A stretch of DNA of 64,000 nucleotides. Source: Microbacterium sp. BLY. GTDB taxonomy: Bacteria > Actinomycetota > Actinomycetes > Actinomycetales > Microbacteriaceae. The notes beneath the pieces were generated by a model. It ran no database searches, had not been told where the DNA came from, and saw only the letters and a program-made list of their open reading frames with translations. Positions 1 to 7,771 of the stretch are shown piece after piece; the first letter of the stretch is position 1; each line of letters starts with the position of its first letter. Location: positions 1,240,001-1,304,000 of the forward strand of contig NZ_JAGKSR010000001.1 in the NCBI RefSeq assembly GCF_017939615.1. Reading direction: 5' to 3'. The position numbers and the translations under genes were made by a program.

Positions 1-1355
1 ACGACGGCCAGACCTACGTCATCGGCACCGACACCACCTTCGCCCCGTTCGAGTTCACGAACGAGTCCGGCGACCTGGTGGGCATCGACATGGACCTCCT
101 GCGGGCGATCGCGGAGGACCAGGGCTTCGACGTCGAGATCCGCCAGCTCGGCTTCGACGCCGCCGTGCAGGCGCTCCAGTCGAACCAGGTCGACGCCGTC
201 ATGGCCGGCATGTCGATCACCGAGGAGCGTCAGCAGACCTTCGACTTCAGCGACCCGTACTTCACCAGCGGCGTGCAGCTCGGGGTGCTCGAGTCCAGCG
301 ACATCCAGTCCCTCGACGACCTGGACGGCAAGACCGTCGCGGTCAAGACCGGTACGCAGGGGCAGACCTTCGCCGAGGAGAACGCCGACGAGTACGGCTT
401 CCGCATCACCCCCTATCAGGACACGACCGACATGGTCGATGCGGTCAAGGCGGGTCAGGCCGTCGGCTACTTCGAGGACTTCCCCGTCCTCGCCTACGGC
501 ATCCAGCAGGGGTCGGGCTTCCGCCTCGTCGGCGAGCCCGCGCTCGGCGGCGAGTACGGCTTCGCGGTCAACAAGGGCGAGAACGCCGAGCTCCTGGAGA
601 TGTTCAACGCCGGGCTCGCCAACCTGCAGGAATCCGGCGAGTACGACGAGATCGTCGACACGTACCTCGCCACGGGCGAGGGTGAGCAGGAGGCGCAGCC
701 CACCGACATCATCTCGGTCGCGGTCAAGTACTGGCCGGCCCTCATGCAGGGGCTCTGGCTCACGATCCTCGCGACGATCGTCGCGGTGATCGCGGCCTTC
801 ATCCTCGGCATCATCTTCGGCTTCGGGCGCCTGTCGAAGTTCGCGCCGTTCCGCTGGATCGCCACCGCCTACGTCTACGTCTTCCGTGGGACCCCGATCC
901 TCATCCAGGCGTTCTTCGTGTTCTTCGCCATCCCGCAGCTGATCCCCGACCTGAAGTTCGACCCGTTCGTGGCCGGCGCCATCACCCTGTCGCTCAACAC
1001 CGGTGCGTACATGACGGAGATCATCCGCGGCGGCATCCAGGCGGTCGACCCCGGTCAGGCGGAGGCCTCGCGTTCGCTGGGTCTCAGCCACTGGAAGACG
1101 ATGCGCAAGGTCGTGCTGCCGCAGGCGTTCCGGATCATGATCCCGTCGTTCGTGAACCAGGGCATCATCACGCTGAAGGACACCTCGCTCATCAGCGTCA
1201 TCGGTCTCGCCGAGCTGACGTTCGTCTCGCGCCAGATCATCGCCTCGACGTATCTGTCGGCGCAGGTGCTGACGATCGTCGCCATCATCTACTTCGTCGT
1301 GATCACGCTGCTGACGCTGCTCGCGAACCGCCTGGAGAGGAAGGCCAACGCATGA
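1..1355 (+). CDS. Polar amino-acid ABC transporter, fused binding protein and permease (5' partial)
   Basis: The reading frame is open from base 3, so the start lies outside the window. The first ~235 visible residues are a type-3 solute-binding domain ([11 protein letters not shown], then a [14 protein letters not shown] stretch) that captures the amino acid outside the cell. Residues ~236-450 are a His/Glu/Gln-type inner-membrane permease with about five hydrophobic helices and an EAA loop ([17 protein letters not shown]) that docks the ATPase. Having binding protein and permease in one chain is a known but minority arrangement. The stop overlaps the next start (ATGA at 1352), so both are probably translated together. 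The exact substrate (glutamine, arginine, cystine or other) cannot be read from the sequence. Confidence 0.93.
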   Translation, partial: DGQTYVIGTDTTFAPFEFTNESGDLVGIDMDLLRAIAEDQGFDVEIRQLGFDAAVQALQSNQVDAVMAGMSITEERQQTFDFSDPYFTSGVQLGVLESSDIQSLDDLDGKTVAVKTGTQGQTFAEENADEYGFRITPYQDTTDMVDAVKAGQAVGYFEDFPVLAYGIQQGSGFRLVGEPALGGEYGFAVNKGENAELLEMFNAGLANLQESGEYDEIVDTYLATGEGEQEAQPTDIISVAVKYWPALMQGLWLTILATIVAVIAAFILGIIFGFGRLSKFAPFRWIATAYVYVFRGTPILIQAFFVFFAIPQLIPDLKFDPFVAGAITLSLNTGAYMTEIIRGGIQAVDPGQAEASRSLGLSHWKTMRKVVLPQAFRIMIPSFVNQGIITLKDTSLISVIGLAELTFVSRQIIASTYLSAQVLTIVAIIYFVVITLLTLLANRLERKANA

Positions 1356-2080
1356 GCAAGATCGAGGTCAGGGACCTGCACAAGTCCTTCGGTGACAACG
1401 AGGTGCTCAAGGGCATCGATCTCACGGTGGAGGACGGCGAGGTCATCGCGGTCATCGGGCCCTCCGGCTCGGGCAAGTCGACGCTCCTGCGCTGCCTGAA
1501 CAAGCTCGAGGAGCCCACGTCGGGGCACGTCGTCATCGACGGCGTCGACCTCACCGACAAGAGCGTGAAGCTGGACGAGGTGCGTCAGCGCATCGGCATG
1601 GTGTTCCAGCACTTCAACCTGTTCCCGCACATGACGGTGCTGGAGAACATCACGCTGGCTCCCGTCGAGCTCGGCCGCATGACGAAGGCCGAGGCCCGCG
1701 ACCGCGCCCTGTCGCTGCTCGAGCGCGTCGGCCTCTCGGAGAAGGCGGACGCGAAGCCCGCCTCGCTCTCCGGCGGGCAGAAGCAGCGCGTGGCCATCGC
1801 GCGCGCCCTCGCGATGGACCCGGAGATCATGCTGTTCGACGAGGCCACCAGCGCCCTCGACCCGGAGATGGTGGGCGAGGTGCTGCAGGTCATCCGCGAC
1901 CTCGCCGAGGGCGGCATGACCATGGTGCTCGTGACGCACGAGATGGGCTTCGCCCGCGAGGTGTCCGACCGCACGGTCTTCATGGACGGCGGCGTCGTGG
2001 TCGAGGAGGGCACGCCCGCCGACCTGTTCGGCGCCCCGAAGAACGAGCGCCTCCAGGACTTCCTCTCCAAGGTCCTCTGA
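1352..2080 (+). CDS. Amino-acid ABC transporter ATP-binding protein (GlnQ/ArtP family)
   Basis: This 242-residue cytoplasmic ATPase powers the fused transporter encoded just upstream. Walker A is GPSGSGKST at residues 36-44. The family-typical [15 protein letters not shown] stretch follows, then the LSGGQKQR signature and the Walker B region [11 protein letters not shown]. Length and motifs are those of the polar amino-acid uptake subfamily. The ATG overlaps the upstream stop by four bases, which indicates translational coupling. The gene runs into a strong inverted repeat at 2091-2139 shared with the convergent purD. Confidence 0.95.
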   Translation: MSKIEVRDLHKSFGDNEVLKGIDLTVEDGEVIAVIGPSGSGKSTLLRCLNKLEEPTSGHVVIDGVDLTDKSVKLDEVRQRIGMVFQHFNLFPHMTVLENITLAPVELGRMTKAEARDRALSLLERVGLSEKADAKPASLSGGQKQRVAIARALAMDPEIMLFDEATSALDPEMVGEVLQVIRDLAEGGMTMVLVTHEMGFAREVSDRTVFMDGGVVVEEGTPADLFGAPKNERLQDFLSKVL

Positions 2081-2090
2081 CCCCGTTCGA

Positions 2091-2139
2091 GGAGCGCAAA
2101 TGGCTGCATTCCCGGTCGGGATGCAGCCATTTGCGCTCC
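2091..2139. terminator. Perfect 19-bp inverted repeat, probable bidirectional terminator
   Basis: Arms at 2091-2109 and 2121-2139 are perfectly complementary around an 11-base loop. The element lies between the ends of two convergent genes (ABC ATPase and purD). There is no T-tract, so termination is inferred from position and stem strength. Confidence 0.65.
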
Positions 2140-2149
2140 GTGAAGCCGG

Positions 2150-3427
2150 TCAGTCGGCGACGCGGGCGGCGATGTCGGTGCGGTGGTGGGAGCCGTCGAG
2201 GCGGATGCGGCCGATGGCCTCGTACGCGCGGGCGCGTGCGGTCCGGAAGTCCGGGGCCACGGCCACGACGTTCAGCACCCGGCCGCCCGTCGCGATGAGC
2301 GAGCCGCCCGGCGCATCCGGGCTGGCGGTCGCGGCGTGCACCAGGCGCACCCCTTCGACGGCGGCGGCATCGGCCAGGCCCTCGATCGGACGCCCGGTCT
2401 GCGGCGCCTCCGGATACCCCTCGCTCGCCAGGACCACGGTGATCGCGACCTCATCGCGGAACACCGGCTCCGGCTGATCCTCGAGGGTGCCGGAGGCGGC
2501 GGCGAAGAGCAGCTGCGACAGCGGGGTCTCCAGCCGCGGCAGCACGACCTGGGTCTCCGGGTCGCCGAAGCGCGCGTTGAACTCGATCACGCGCACGCCC
2601 TGCGGGGTGAGGATGAGGCCGGCGTAGAGGAGCCCGATGAACGGGGTGCCCTCGGCGTCGAGCTGCCGGACGACCGGGAGGGCGACATCGCGGGTGACCT
2701 CCTCGACGAACGCCTGCTCGCTGCCGAACTGCTCGGCGAGCCAGGGCAGCGGCGAGTACGCCCCCATGCCTCCGGTGTTCGGACCGGCATCGCCGTCGAG
2801 GGCACGCTTGAAGTCCTGTGCCGGGCTGAGCGCGCGCACGGTGTCGCCGTCGCTGAGGAAGAAGAGGGAGACCTCGGGGCCGGAGAGGAACTCCTCGACC
2901 AGGACCGGGCCTGCCGGGAGGTACTGTTCCGCGTGAGCGAGGGCCTCTGCGCGGTCGGAGGTGACGATGACGCCCTTGCCGGCGGCGAGCCCGTCGGCCT
3001 TCACGACGTGCGGGGCGCCGAGCTCGTCGAACGCGGCCTCGACCTCGGCGACCGTGGCGGCGCGGACGGCGCGTCCCGTCGGCACACCGGCGGCGTCCAT
3101 GACCCGCTTGGCGAAGGCCTTGGAGCCCTCGAGCTGGGCTGCGGCCCTACCCGGACCGAAGACGGGGATGCCGCGGCCGCGGAGCTCGTCCGCGACACCG
3201 GCGACGAGCGGGGCCTCCGGGCCGATGACGACGAGGTCGACGGCGTGCTCGTTCGCGAAGGCCGTGACCGCGGCCCCGTCGAGCGGATCGAGCGCGACCG
3301 GGGTGGCGTCCTGCGCGATGCCCGCGTTGCCGGGGGCGACGAGGATCTCGTGCGCGGGGGACTCGGCGCGCAGCGCCAGGATGATCGCGTGCTCACGGGC
3401 ACCGGAACCGAGGACGAGGATCTTCAC
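2150..3427 (-). CDS. purD: Phosphoribosylamine--glycine ligase
   Basis: PurD (GAR synthetase) joins 5-phosphoribosylamine and glycine with ATP in purine synthesis. The 425-residue length is normal. The start MKILVLGSGAREHAI is the family hallmark. An ATP-grasp core follows, with GGMGAYSPLPW and the metal-binding EFNARFGDPETQ segment near residues 285-300. purM and purF lie about 15 kb away in this window, so the purine genes are near each other but not in one operon. The gene converges on the ABC ATPase, with the hairpin at 2091-2139 between them. Confidence 0.97.
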   Translation of the reverse strand: MKILVLGSGAREHAIILALRAESPAHEILVAPGNAGIAQDATPVALDPLDGAAVTAFANEHAVDLVVIGPEAPLVAGVADELRGRGIPVFGPGRAAAQLEGSKAFAKRVMDAAGVPTGRAVRAATVAEVEAAFDELGAPHVVKADGLAAGKGVIVTSDRAEALAHAEQYLPAGPVLVEEFLSGPEVSLFFLSDGDTVRALSPAQDFKRALDGDAGPNTGGMGAYSPLPWLAEQFGSEQAFVEEVTRDVALPVVRQLDAEGTPFIGLLYAGLILTPQGVRVIEFNARFGDPETQVVLPRLETPLSQLLFAAASGTLEDQPEPVFRDEVAITVVLASEGYPEAPQTGRPIEGLADAAAVEGVRLVHAATASPDAPGGSLIATGGRVLNVVAVAPDFRTARARAYEAIGRIRLDGSHHRTDIAARVAD

Positions 3428-3474
3428 GCGTCCAGCCTATCGAGGCGTGTGCGCCGGGTTTCGGCTGGTCCGGC

Positions 3475-3559
3475 GTTCACAACTCAGGACGATCGGGCCG
3501 CCGGCGGCGATTCGACGGCAAATCCGACAGATCGGCCGCGGTTCTCCGGAGTTGTGAAC
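3475..3559. repeat. Interspersed palindromic element, copy 1
   Basis: The left arm GTTCACAACTCAGGA (3475-3489) is matched by the right arm TTCTCCGGAGTTGTGAAC (3542-3559). A second element with the same arms but an unrelated interior is at 40462-40546. Here it fills the gap between the Nudix gene's 3' end and purD, both on the minus strand. Confidence 0.75.
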
Positions 3560-3573
3560 CGAGGGCGGCGGGG

Positions 3574-4248
3574 TCAGAGCGTGATCGGGCGCTGGTCCGC
3601 CACGTCCCAGGGCACGGTCCAGCCGGTGGCGTCGAACAGGGCGTCGAGCACCATGGCGGTGAAGCCCCACACGATCGTCCCGTCGACGTCGAACGCGGGG
3701 CCGCGGAACGTGCGGCCGGCGCGCGTCAGGGTGGAGGTGAAGCGGGTCGCCGGATCGAGGAGCTGCGCGACGGGGACGCGGAAGACCTCGACGGTCTCCG
3801 CATGGTCGACGGCGACGACACGGGACGGCGACTGCCACCAGGCGAGGACGGGCGTGACGAGGTGGTTGCTGGCCGCGAGGGGGATGACCGGGAGGGTGGC
3901 GAGCACCTCGACGCCGGCGGGGTCGAGGCCGGTCTCCTCCTCCGCCTCACGGAGCGCGGTGGCGACCGCGTCGGCATCAGCGGCCTCCGTGCGCCCACCG
4001 GGGAAGGAGACCTGTCCCGGATGCGAGGAGAGGGTCGGGGCGCGGCGCTGCAGCAGGACGTCGAGGTCGCGCGCGACGGCGGCGTCGACGATCGGGGCGG
4101 GGATGCGGTCGAGGACGCCGAAGAGGATGAGCACGGCGGCGTCGTGCGCGCTGCCGGGATCGGCGAGCGGCGGGATCGGCACCGTCCACGAGTGGTCGGC
4201 CGCGGCGGCGAGCAGCTCGGCGCGGGCCCCCTGCGGATGCATGCTCAT
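3574..4248 (-). CDS. Nudix hydrolase, CoA pyrophosphatase-like
   Basis: This 224-residue cytoplasmic protein carries a Nudix box: GG..TEAADADAVATALREAEEETGLD, i.e. the GX5EX7REUXEEXGU pattern. Just before it is the SSHPGQVSFPGG stretch typical of the NUDT7/CoA-diphosphatase branch. It probably hydrolyses CoA derivatives or another nucleoside diphosphate conjugate; the substrate is inferred only from that extended motif. I chose the ATG at 4248 (MSMHPQG) because frame extension further upstream runs into the divergent gene at 4297. A second ATG two codons later is possible. Confidence 0.85.
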   Translation of the reverse strand: MSMHPQGARAELLAAAADHSWTVPIPPLADPGSAHDAAVLILFGVLDRIPAPIVDAAVARDLDVLLQRRAPTLSSHPGQVSFPGGRTEAADADAVATALREAEEETGLDPAGVEVLATLPVIPLAASNHLVTPVLAWWQSPSRVVAVDHAETVEVFRVPVAQLLDPATRFTSTLTRAGRTFRGPAFDVDGTIVWGFTAMVLDALFDATGWTVPWDVADQRPITL

Positions 4249-4296
4249 GCTTTCGAGCTTATGACCACGGCCCGGCGCCGGACCTAGGGTGGGGGG

Positions 4297-4665
4297 ATGG
4301 CCAAGAAGATCGACATCGTCGACGGGCGGGCGGCGCTCGCCGCCGTGCGGGACGCTGAGGACGCGGGCGCGAGGCCGGAGCGGACGGCGCTCGCCACGGC
4401 GGTGCGGTACCTCCTGCAGCTGCTCGACGAGAAGGCCCCGGGAAACAGCGTGGAGGTGCGGGTCCCGCCGTTCGGTGCGGTGCAGGTGATCCAGGGTCCG
4501 CGGCACACGCGGGGTACCCCGCCGAACGTCGTGGAGATGGACGCCGCCACCTGGATCGCGGTCGCCACGGGGACGGAGGCCTGGGCGGATGCCGCGTCGG
4601 CGGGGCGCATCCACGCTTCCGGCACGCGCGCCGACCTCACCGGGGTGCTCCCGCTGCGGCCCTAG
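4297..4665 (+). CDS. Sterol-carrier-like protein (SCP_3 family)
   Basis: This small 122-residue cytoplasmic protein has no signal peptide. It resembles the actinobacterial SCP ortholog family: an N-terminal helix (RTALATAVRYLLQLLDEKAPG), a short beta-rich core (VEVRVPPFGAVQVIQG) and a C-terminal WIAVATG segment. The family fold suggests lipid or hydrophobic ligand binding, but no function is established. A TAGGGT box at 4285-4290 lies exactly six bases before the ATG, suggesting a leaderless transcript. Its 3' end overlaps the convergent hmuV by four bases. Confidence 0.75.
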   Translation: MAKKIDIVDGRAALAAVRDAEDAGARPERTALATAVRYLLQLLDEKAPGNSVEVRVPPFGAVQVIQGPRHTRGTPPNVVEMDAATWIAVATGTEAWADAASAGRIHASGTRADLTGVLPLRP

Positions 4666-5435
4666 CGGCGGGCGACGACGAGCGGCACTCCGGTGACGGG
4701 GTGCGGGAAGACGTCGACGGGCTGCCCGTAGACCTCCTCGATCCGTGCGGCCGTCAGGACGGCGTCCGGTGCCCCGGTGGCGGTGACGCGACCGCCGGCG
4801 AGCAGGGTGACGCGGTCGGCGTGCGCGAGTGCGGCGTTGAGGTCGTGCAGCACGATGGCGACGGCCACCCCGGTCTCCGCCTGGGCGCGGATGACGCGCA
4901 TGACGTCCTCATGGTGCTTCAGATCCAGTGCCGCGGTCGGCTCGTCGAGGAGGAGGATCCCCGTGTCCTGCGCGAGGACCCGGGCGAGGGCGACTCGGGC
5001 GCGCTCGCCGCCGGAGAGCGAGGGGACAGAGCGGTCGTGGAGGTCCGCGACCTCGGTGGTCGCCATCGCCGCCGCGACCCTGCGATCGTCGTCATCGGCC
5101 GCGGGGGTCCTGGCCCACGGCGTGCGTCCCATCCGCACCACCTGCGCGGCCGTGAAGGGGAACGTGACCCGGTTCTCCTGCAGCAGCACGGCGCGTTGCT
5201 GGGCGAGCGTGCGGGGACGGACTCCCGCGACCGGACGGCCGTCGAGGAGGACGGTGCCGGACGCCGGAGCGATGTCCCCCGCGAGCACGCCGAACAGCGT
5301 GGACTTGCCCGCGCCGTTCGGCCCGACGAGGGCGTGCACCTCGCCCGCGTGGATGTCGATGGCCGCGTCGTCGAGGATCGCGCGTCCGTCGCCGACGCGC
5401 ACCGTGAGCCCGCGGGCCTGCAGCCGGGGGATCAC
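4662..5435 (-). CDS. hmuV: Heme ABC transporter ATP-binding protein
   Basis: HmuV hydrolyses ATP to drive heme import through HmuU. Walker A is GPNGAGKST at residues 38-46, and the signature LSGGERARVALARVL and Walker B ILLLDEPTAALD follow. The 257-residue length and the ENRVTFPFTAAQVVRMGR stretch fit the FecCD/heme ATPase family. I chose the GTG at 5435 because it overlaps the permease stop as GTGA, the same coupling seen between hmuT and hmuU. The operon reads hmuT-hmuU-hmuV on the minus strand and ends here against the convergent SCP-like gene. Confidence 0.92.
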   Translation of the reverse strand: MIPRLQARGLTVRVGDGRAILDDAAIDIHAGEVHALVGPNGAGKSTLFGVLAGDIAPASGTVLLDGRPVAGVRPRTLAQQRAVLLQENRVTFPFTAAQVVRMGRTPWARTPAADDDDRRVAAAMATTEVADLHDRSVPSLSGGERARVALARVLAQDTGILLLDEPTAALDLKHHEDVMRVIRAQAETGVAVAIVLHDLNAALAHADRVTLLAGGRVTATGAPDAVLTAARIEEVYGQPVDVFPHPVTGVPLVVARR

Positions 5436-6505
5436 GCCCACCCTCCGGCCCGCCGCCGCGTGCGCACGAGCAGCCAGAGGAAGAACGGGCCGCCGACGAG
5501 CGAGGTGATCATGCCGATGGGGAGGTCTGCGAGCGGCACGGCCGTGCGGGCCACGAGGTCGGCGACCGCGATCAGGAGCGCCCCGCCGAGGGCCGAGGCG
5601 ATCACGAGCGGCAGGTGGGCCGGACCGATCAGCATGCGCAGCAGGTGCGGCACGACGAGCCCCGCGAACCCGATGATGCCCGCGAAGGCCACGGCGGCGC
5701 AGACGAGCAGCGCCACCGTCACGATCACCACCACCCGCAGCAGTTCGACGCGCACGCCGAGGTGACGGGCGGTGCGCTCGCCGAGGGCGAAGAGGTCGAG
5801 TCGGGGGGCGACGAGGAGGGCCACGATGAGGCCGATCGCCACCAGCGGTGCGACGAGGCGGATGTTCGACCACAGGGCGCCGTTCAGGGACCCGAGCTGC
5901 CAGAAGACGATCTGCTCCCGGGTCGAGGTGGTGCCGAGGAAGGTGAGGAACGCCATGCCCGCGCCGGCGATGGCGTTGATCGCGATGCCGGTGAGCAGCA
6001 GGGTGACCACCTCGGTGCGACCGCCGGAGCGGCTGAGCAGGTAGACGGAGAACACGGCGACGAGCCCGCCGAGGAAGGCGAAGGCGGGCGTCGTCCACAG
6101 GCCGAAGGTGGCCAGCCCGAACGTGATGCTGGCCGCGGCGCCGAGTGCCGCGCCGGAGGAGACGCCGACGACGCCCGCGTCGGCGAGCGGGTTGCCGAAG
6201 ATCGCCTGCATGAGCACGCCGGACACCGCGAGCGCGGCGCCGACGAGGAGCCCGAGGACGAGGCGGGGGAGGCGGAGGTTGTGGATGACGCCGTAGTCGG
6301 TCGCGGTGGCCGGCGCCCCGCCCGTGTCGATGCCGATGCCGCGCAGGAGGACGTCGAGGAGGGCGGCCGGCGACAGGTCGTACTGCCCGCTCGTGATCGA
6401 CGCGACGCAGGTCACGGCCAGACCGACGACGAGGGCGACGAGGACGGCGGTGAAGCGGAGCCCGCGGTGCCGGGTGGGTGTGGGGGTGACGACCTCGCCG
6501 CTCAC
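5432..6505 (-). CDS. hmuU: Heme ABC transporter permease (FecCD family)
   Basis: This 357-residue inner-membrane permease forms the heme channel, probably as a homodimer. It has about nine or ten hydrophobic helices. Family marks include LPRLVLGLLVGAALAVSG, QAIFGNPLADAGVVGVSSGA, and the C-terminal GFAGLVVPHLLRML coupling region that contacts HmuV. The start is a GTG at 6505 that overlaps the hmuT stop (GTGA); longer extensions upstream would run inside hmuT. The neighbours and the iron box upstream of hmuT support iron-repressed heme import. Confidence 0.92.
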   Translation of the reverse strand: MSGEVVTPTPTRHRGLRFTAVLVALVVGLAVTCVASITSGQYDLSPAALLDVLLRGIGIDTGGAPATATDYGVIHNLRLPRLVLGLLVGAALAVSGVLMQAIFGNPLADAGVVGVSSGAALGAAASITFGLATFGLWTTPAFAFLGGLVAVFSVYLLSRSGGRTEVVTLLLTGIAINAIAGAGMAFLTFLGTTSTREQIVFWQLGSLNGALWSNIRLVAPLVAIGLIVALLVAPRLDLFALGERTARHLGVRVELLRVVVIVTVALLVCAAVAFAGIIGFAGLVVPHLLRMLIGPAHLPLVIASALGGALLIAVADLVARTAVPLADLPIGMITSLVGGPFFLWLLVRTRRRAGGWA

Positions 6506-7608
6506 GACGAGGAGCCCGGGGCGTACAGGGCGCGGGCGAGGGCGCTGATGACGTCGGCCGATCGGGGGCCGAAGCTGAGGATCTCGGCGTCGGCCATGTC
6601 GATCACCCGGCGGTGCGCGCCCGCGGGGGTCTCGGCGATGGCGGGGACGCGCTCGATGAGGCCGTCGACCCCGCCCACCGATTCCAGGCCGTCCGTCATC
6701 ATCACGAGCACGTCGGGCTGGGCGGCGACGAGGGCCTCCGCGGTCATCGGCTTCATGCCCTGCCAGCCGATCTCCGCGGCCACATCGACCCCGCCGACCG
6801 CGTCGATGAGGGAATCGGCGCCGGAGTCCTCGCCGAAGATGTAGTAGACGTTGGCGCTGCCCCGCACGTACAGGAAGAGCATCCGGGCGCGATCCTCCAC
6901 CGCGGGCGGGGTGACGGCGGCGATCTCGGTGACCGCCGCGTCGAGGTCCGCGTCGAGTCGGGCGATGAGCTCCGTGCCGCGCGTGGGGACGCCGAGCGCG
7001 GTCGCGATCTCGGTGACCAGCGCAGCGGTGGTGTCGATGCGCCGGTCGCCCGAGATGACGACGACGGCGATTCCGGCGTCGCGCAGCTGCTGGCGGACCT
7101 CCTTGGGGCCGATGGTGGTGTCGGTGAGGATGACGGTGGGGGCGAGTTCGAGGATCGCCTCCGGGTTGAGCGTGTGGCCGCTGCGGGTGACGACGGTGAG
7201 CTCCTCCGTGCCGGGGAACTGCGTGGACGCGTCCCGCCCGACGACCTGGTCGCCCAGGCCGAGCGCGAACACGGTGGCGGCGATGGTGCCGGAGATGTCG
7301 ATCGGGAGGATGCGGTCGACGGCGGTGATCTCCACCGTGCGCCCCTCGCTGTCGGTGACGGTCACCGGGAGGGCGGGTGCGGTGTCGTCCTCGACGGGGA
7401 CGACGGCGTGGCTCGCCAGGCAGGCCGTCGAGGGGCCGGTCGCGGCGCGGACGTCGTCGACGAGGTCCAGGGAGGCGAGCGGGGTCGCGGCCTGCGGGCA
7501 GGCGTCGTCGACGGCGGCGGGAGTCGCGGGGCCGGCGTCGGAGCCTCCGCAGGCGGTGAGGCCGAGGGCCAGAACGGCAGCGAGGAGCAGGGCAGGGGTG
7601 CGTCGCAT
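6502..7608 (-). CDS. hmuT: Heme ABC transporter substrate-binding lipoprotein
   Basis: This 368-residue lipoprotein would bind heme at the outer face of the membrane and pass it to HmuUV. The N-terminus is a short lipoprotein signal with lipobox LTAC, the acylated Cys being residue 20. The rest is a TroA/BtuF-like periplasmic-binding fold (ETVGRDASTQFPG-like loop, then LNPEAILELAPTVILTD). A 19-base DtxR/IdeR-type box abuts the start codon, so the transcript must begin at or within a few bases of the ATG. No Shine-Dalgarno is visible, which fits a nearly leaderless mRNA. The gene is divergent from the HtaA surface protein. Confidence 0.92.
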   Translation of the reverse strand: MRRTPALLLAAVLALGLTACGGSDAGPATPAAVDDACPQAATPLASLDLVDDVRAATGPSTACLASHAVVPVEDDTAPALPVTVTDSEGRTVEITAVDRILPIDISGTIAATVFALGLGDQVVGRDASTQFPGTEELTVVTRSGHTLNPEAILELAPTVILTDTTIGPKEVRQQLRDAGIAVVVISGDRRIDTTAALVTEIATALGVPTRGTELIARLDADLDAAVTEIAAVTPPAVEDRARMLFLYVRGSANVYYIFGEDSGADSLIDAVGGVDVAAEIGWQGMKPMTAEALVAAQPDVLVMMTDGLESVGGVDGLIERVPAIAETPAGAHRRVIDMADAEILSFGPRSADVISALARALYAPGSSS

Positions 7609-7626
7609 TAGGCAAGGCTATCCTAA
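7608..7626. promoter_or_regulatory. DtxR/IdeR-type iron box for hmuTUV
   Basis: TTAGGCAAGGCTATCCTAA closely matches the known iron-box consensus TTAGGTTAGSCTAACCTAA. Its edge touches the hmuT start codon, so bound repressor would cover the transcription start. Iron-dependent repression is inferred. Confidence 0.82.
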
Positions 7627-7676
7627 AACTTGACGCCCTCGGTGGCGCCCCTCTACGCTCGGGACCGGCGGCTTGC

Positions 7677-7695
7677 TTAGCTAAGCCTAACCAAA
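7677..7695. promoter_or_regulatory. DtxR/IdeR-type iron box for the HtaA gene
   Basis: TTAGCTAAGCCTAACCAAA is a second good match to the iron-box consensus. It lies 76 bases upstream of the GTG start of the htaA-type gene and about 50 bases from the first box. The two divergent promoters are therefore likely repressed separately by the same regulator. Confidence 0.8.
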
Positions 7696-7771
7696 ATTCC
7701 ATCCTCGCCCGACTGCCGTGCGGCACCGCCGGAGCGCACGCTCGATCGCGCCCCGGGGGCCGCGGAGAACC

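Noticed and set aside
2183..4264. A 693-codon + strand frame across purD and the Nudix gene
   Set aside because: Both minus-strand genes have clear family motifs; the + frame is their shadow.
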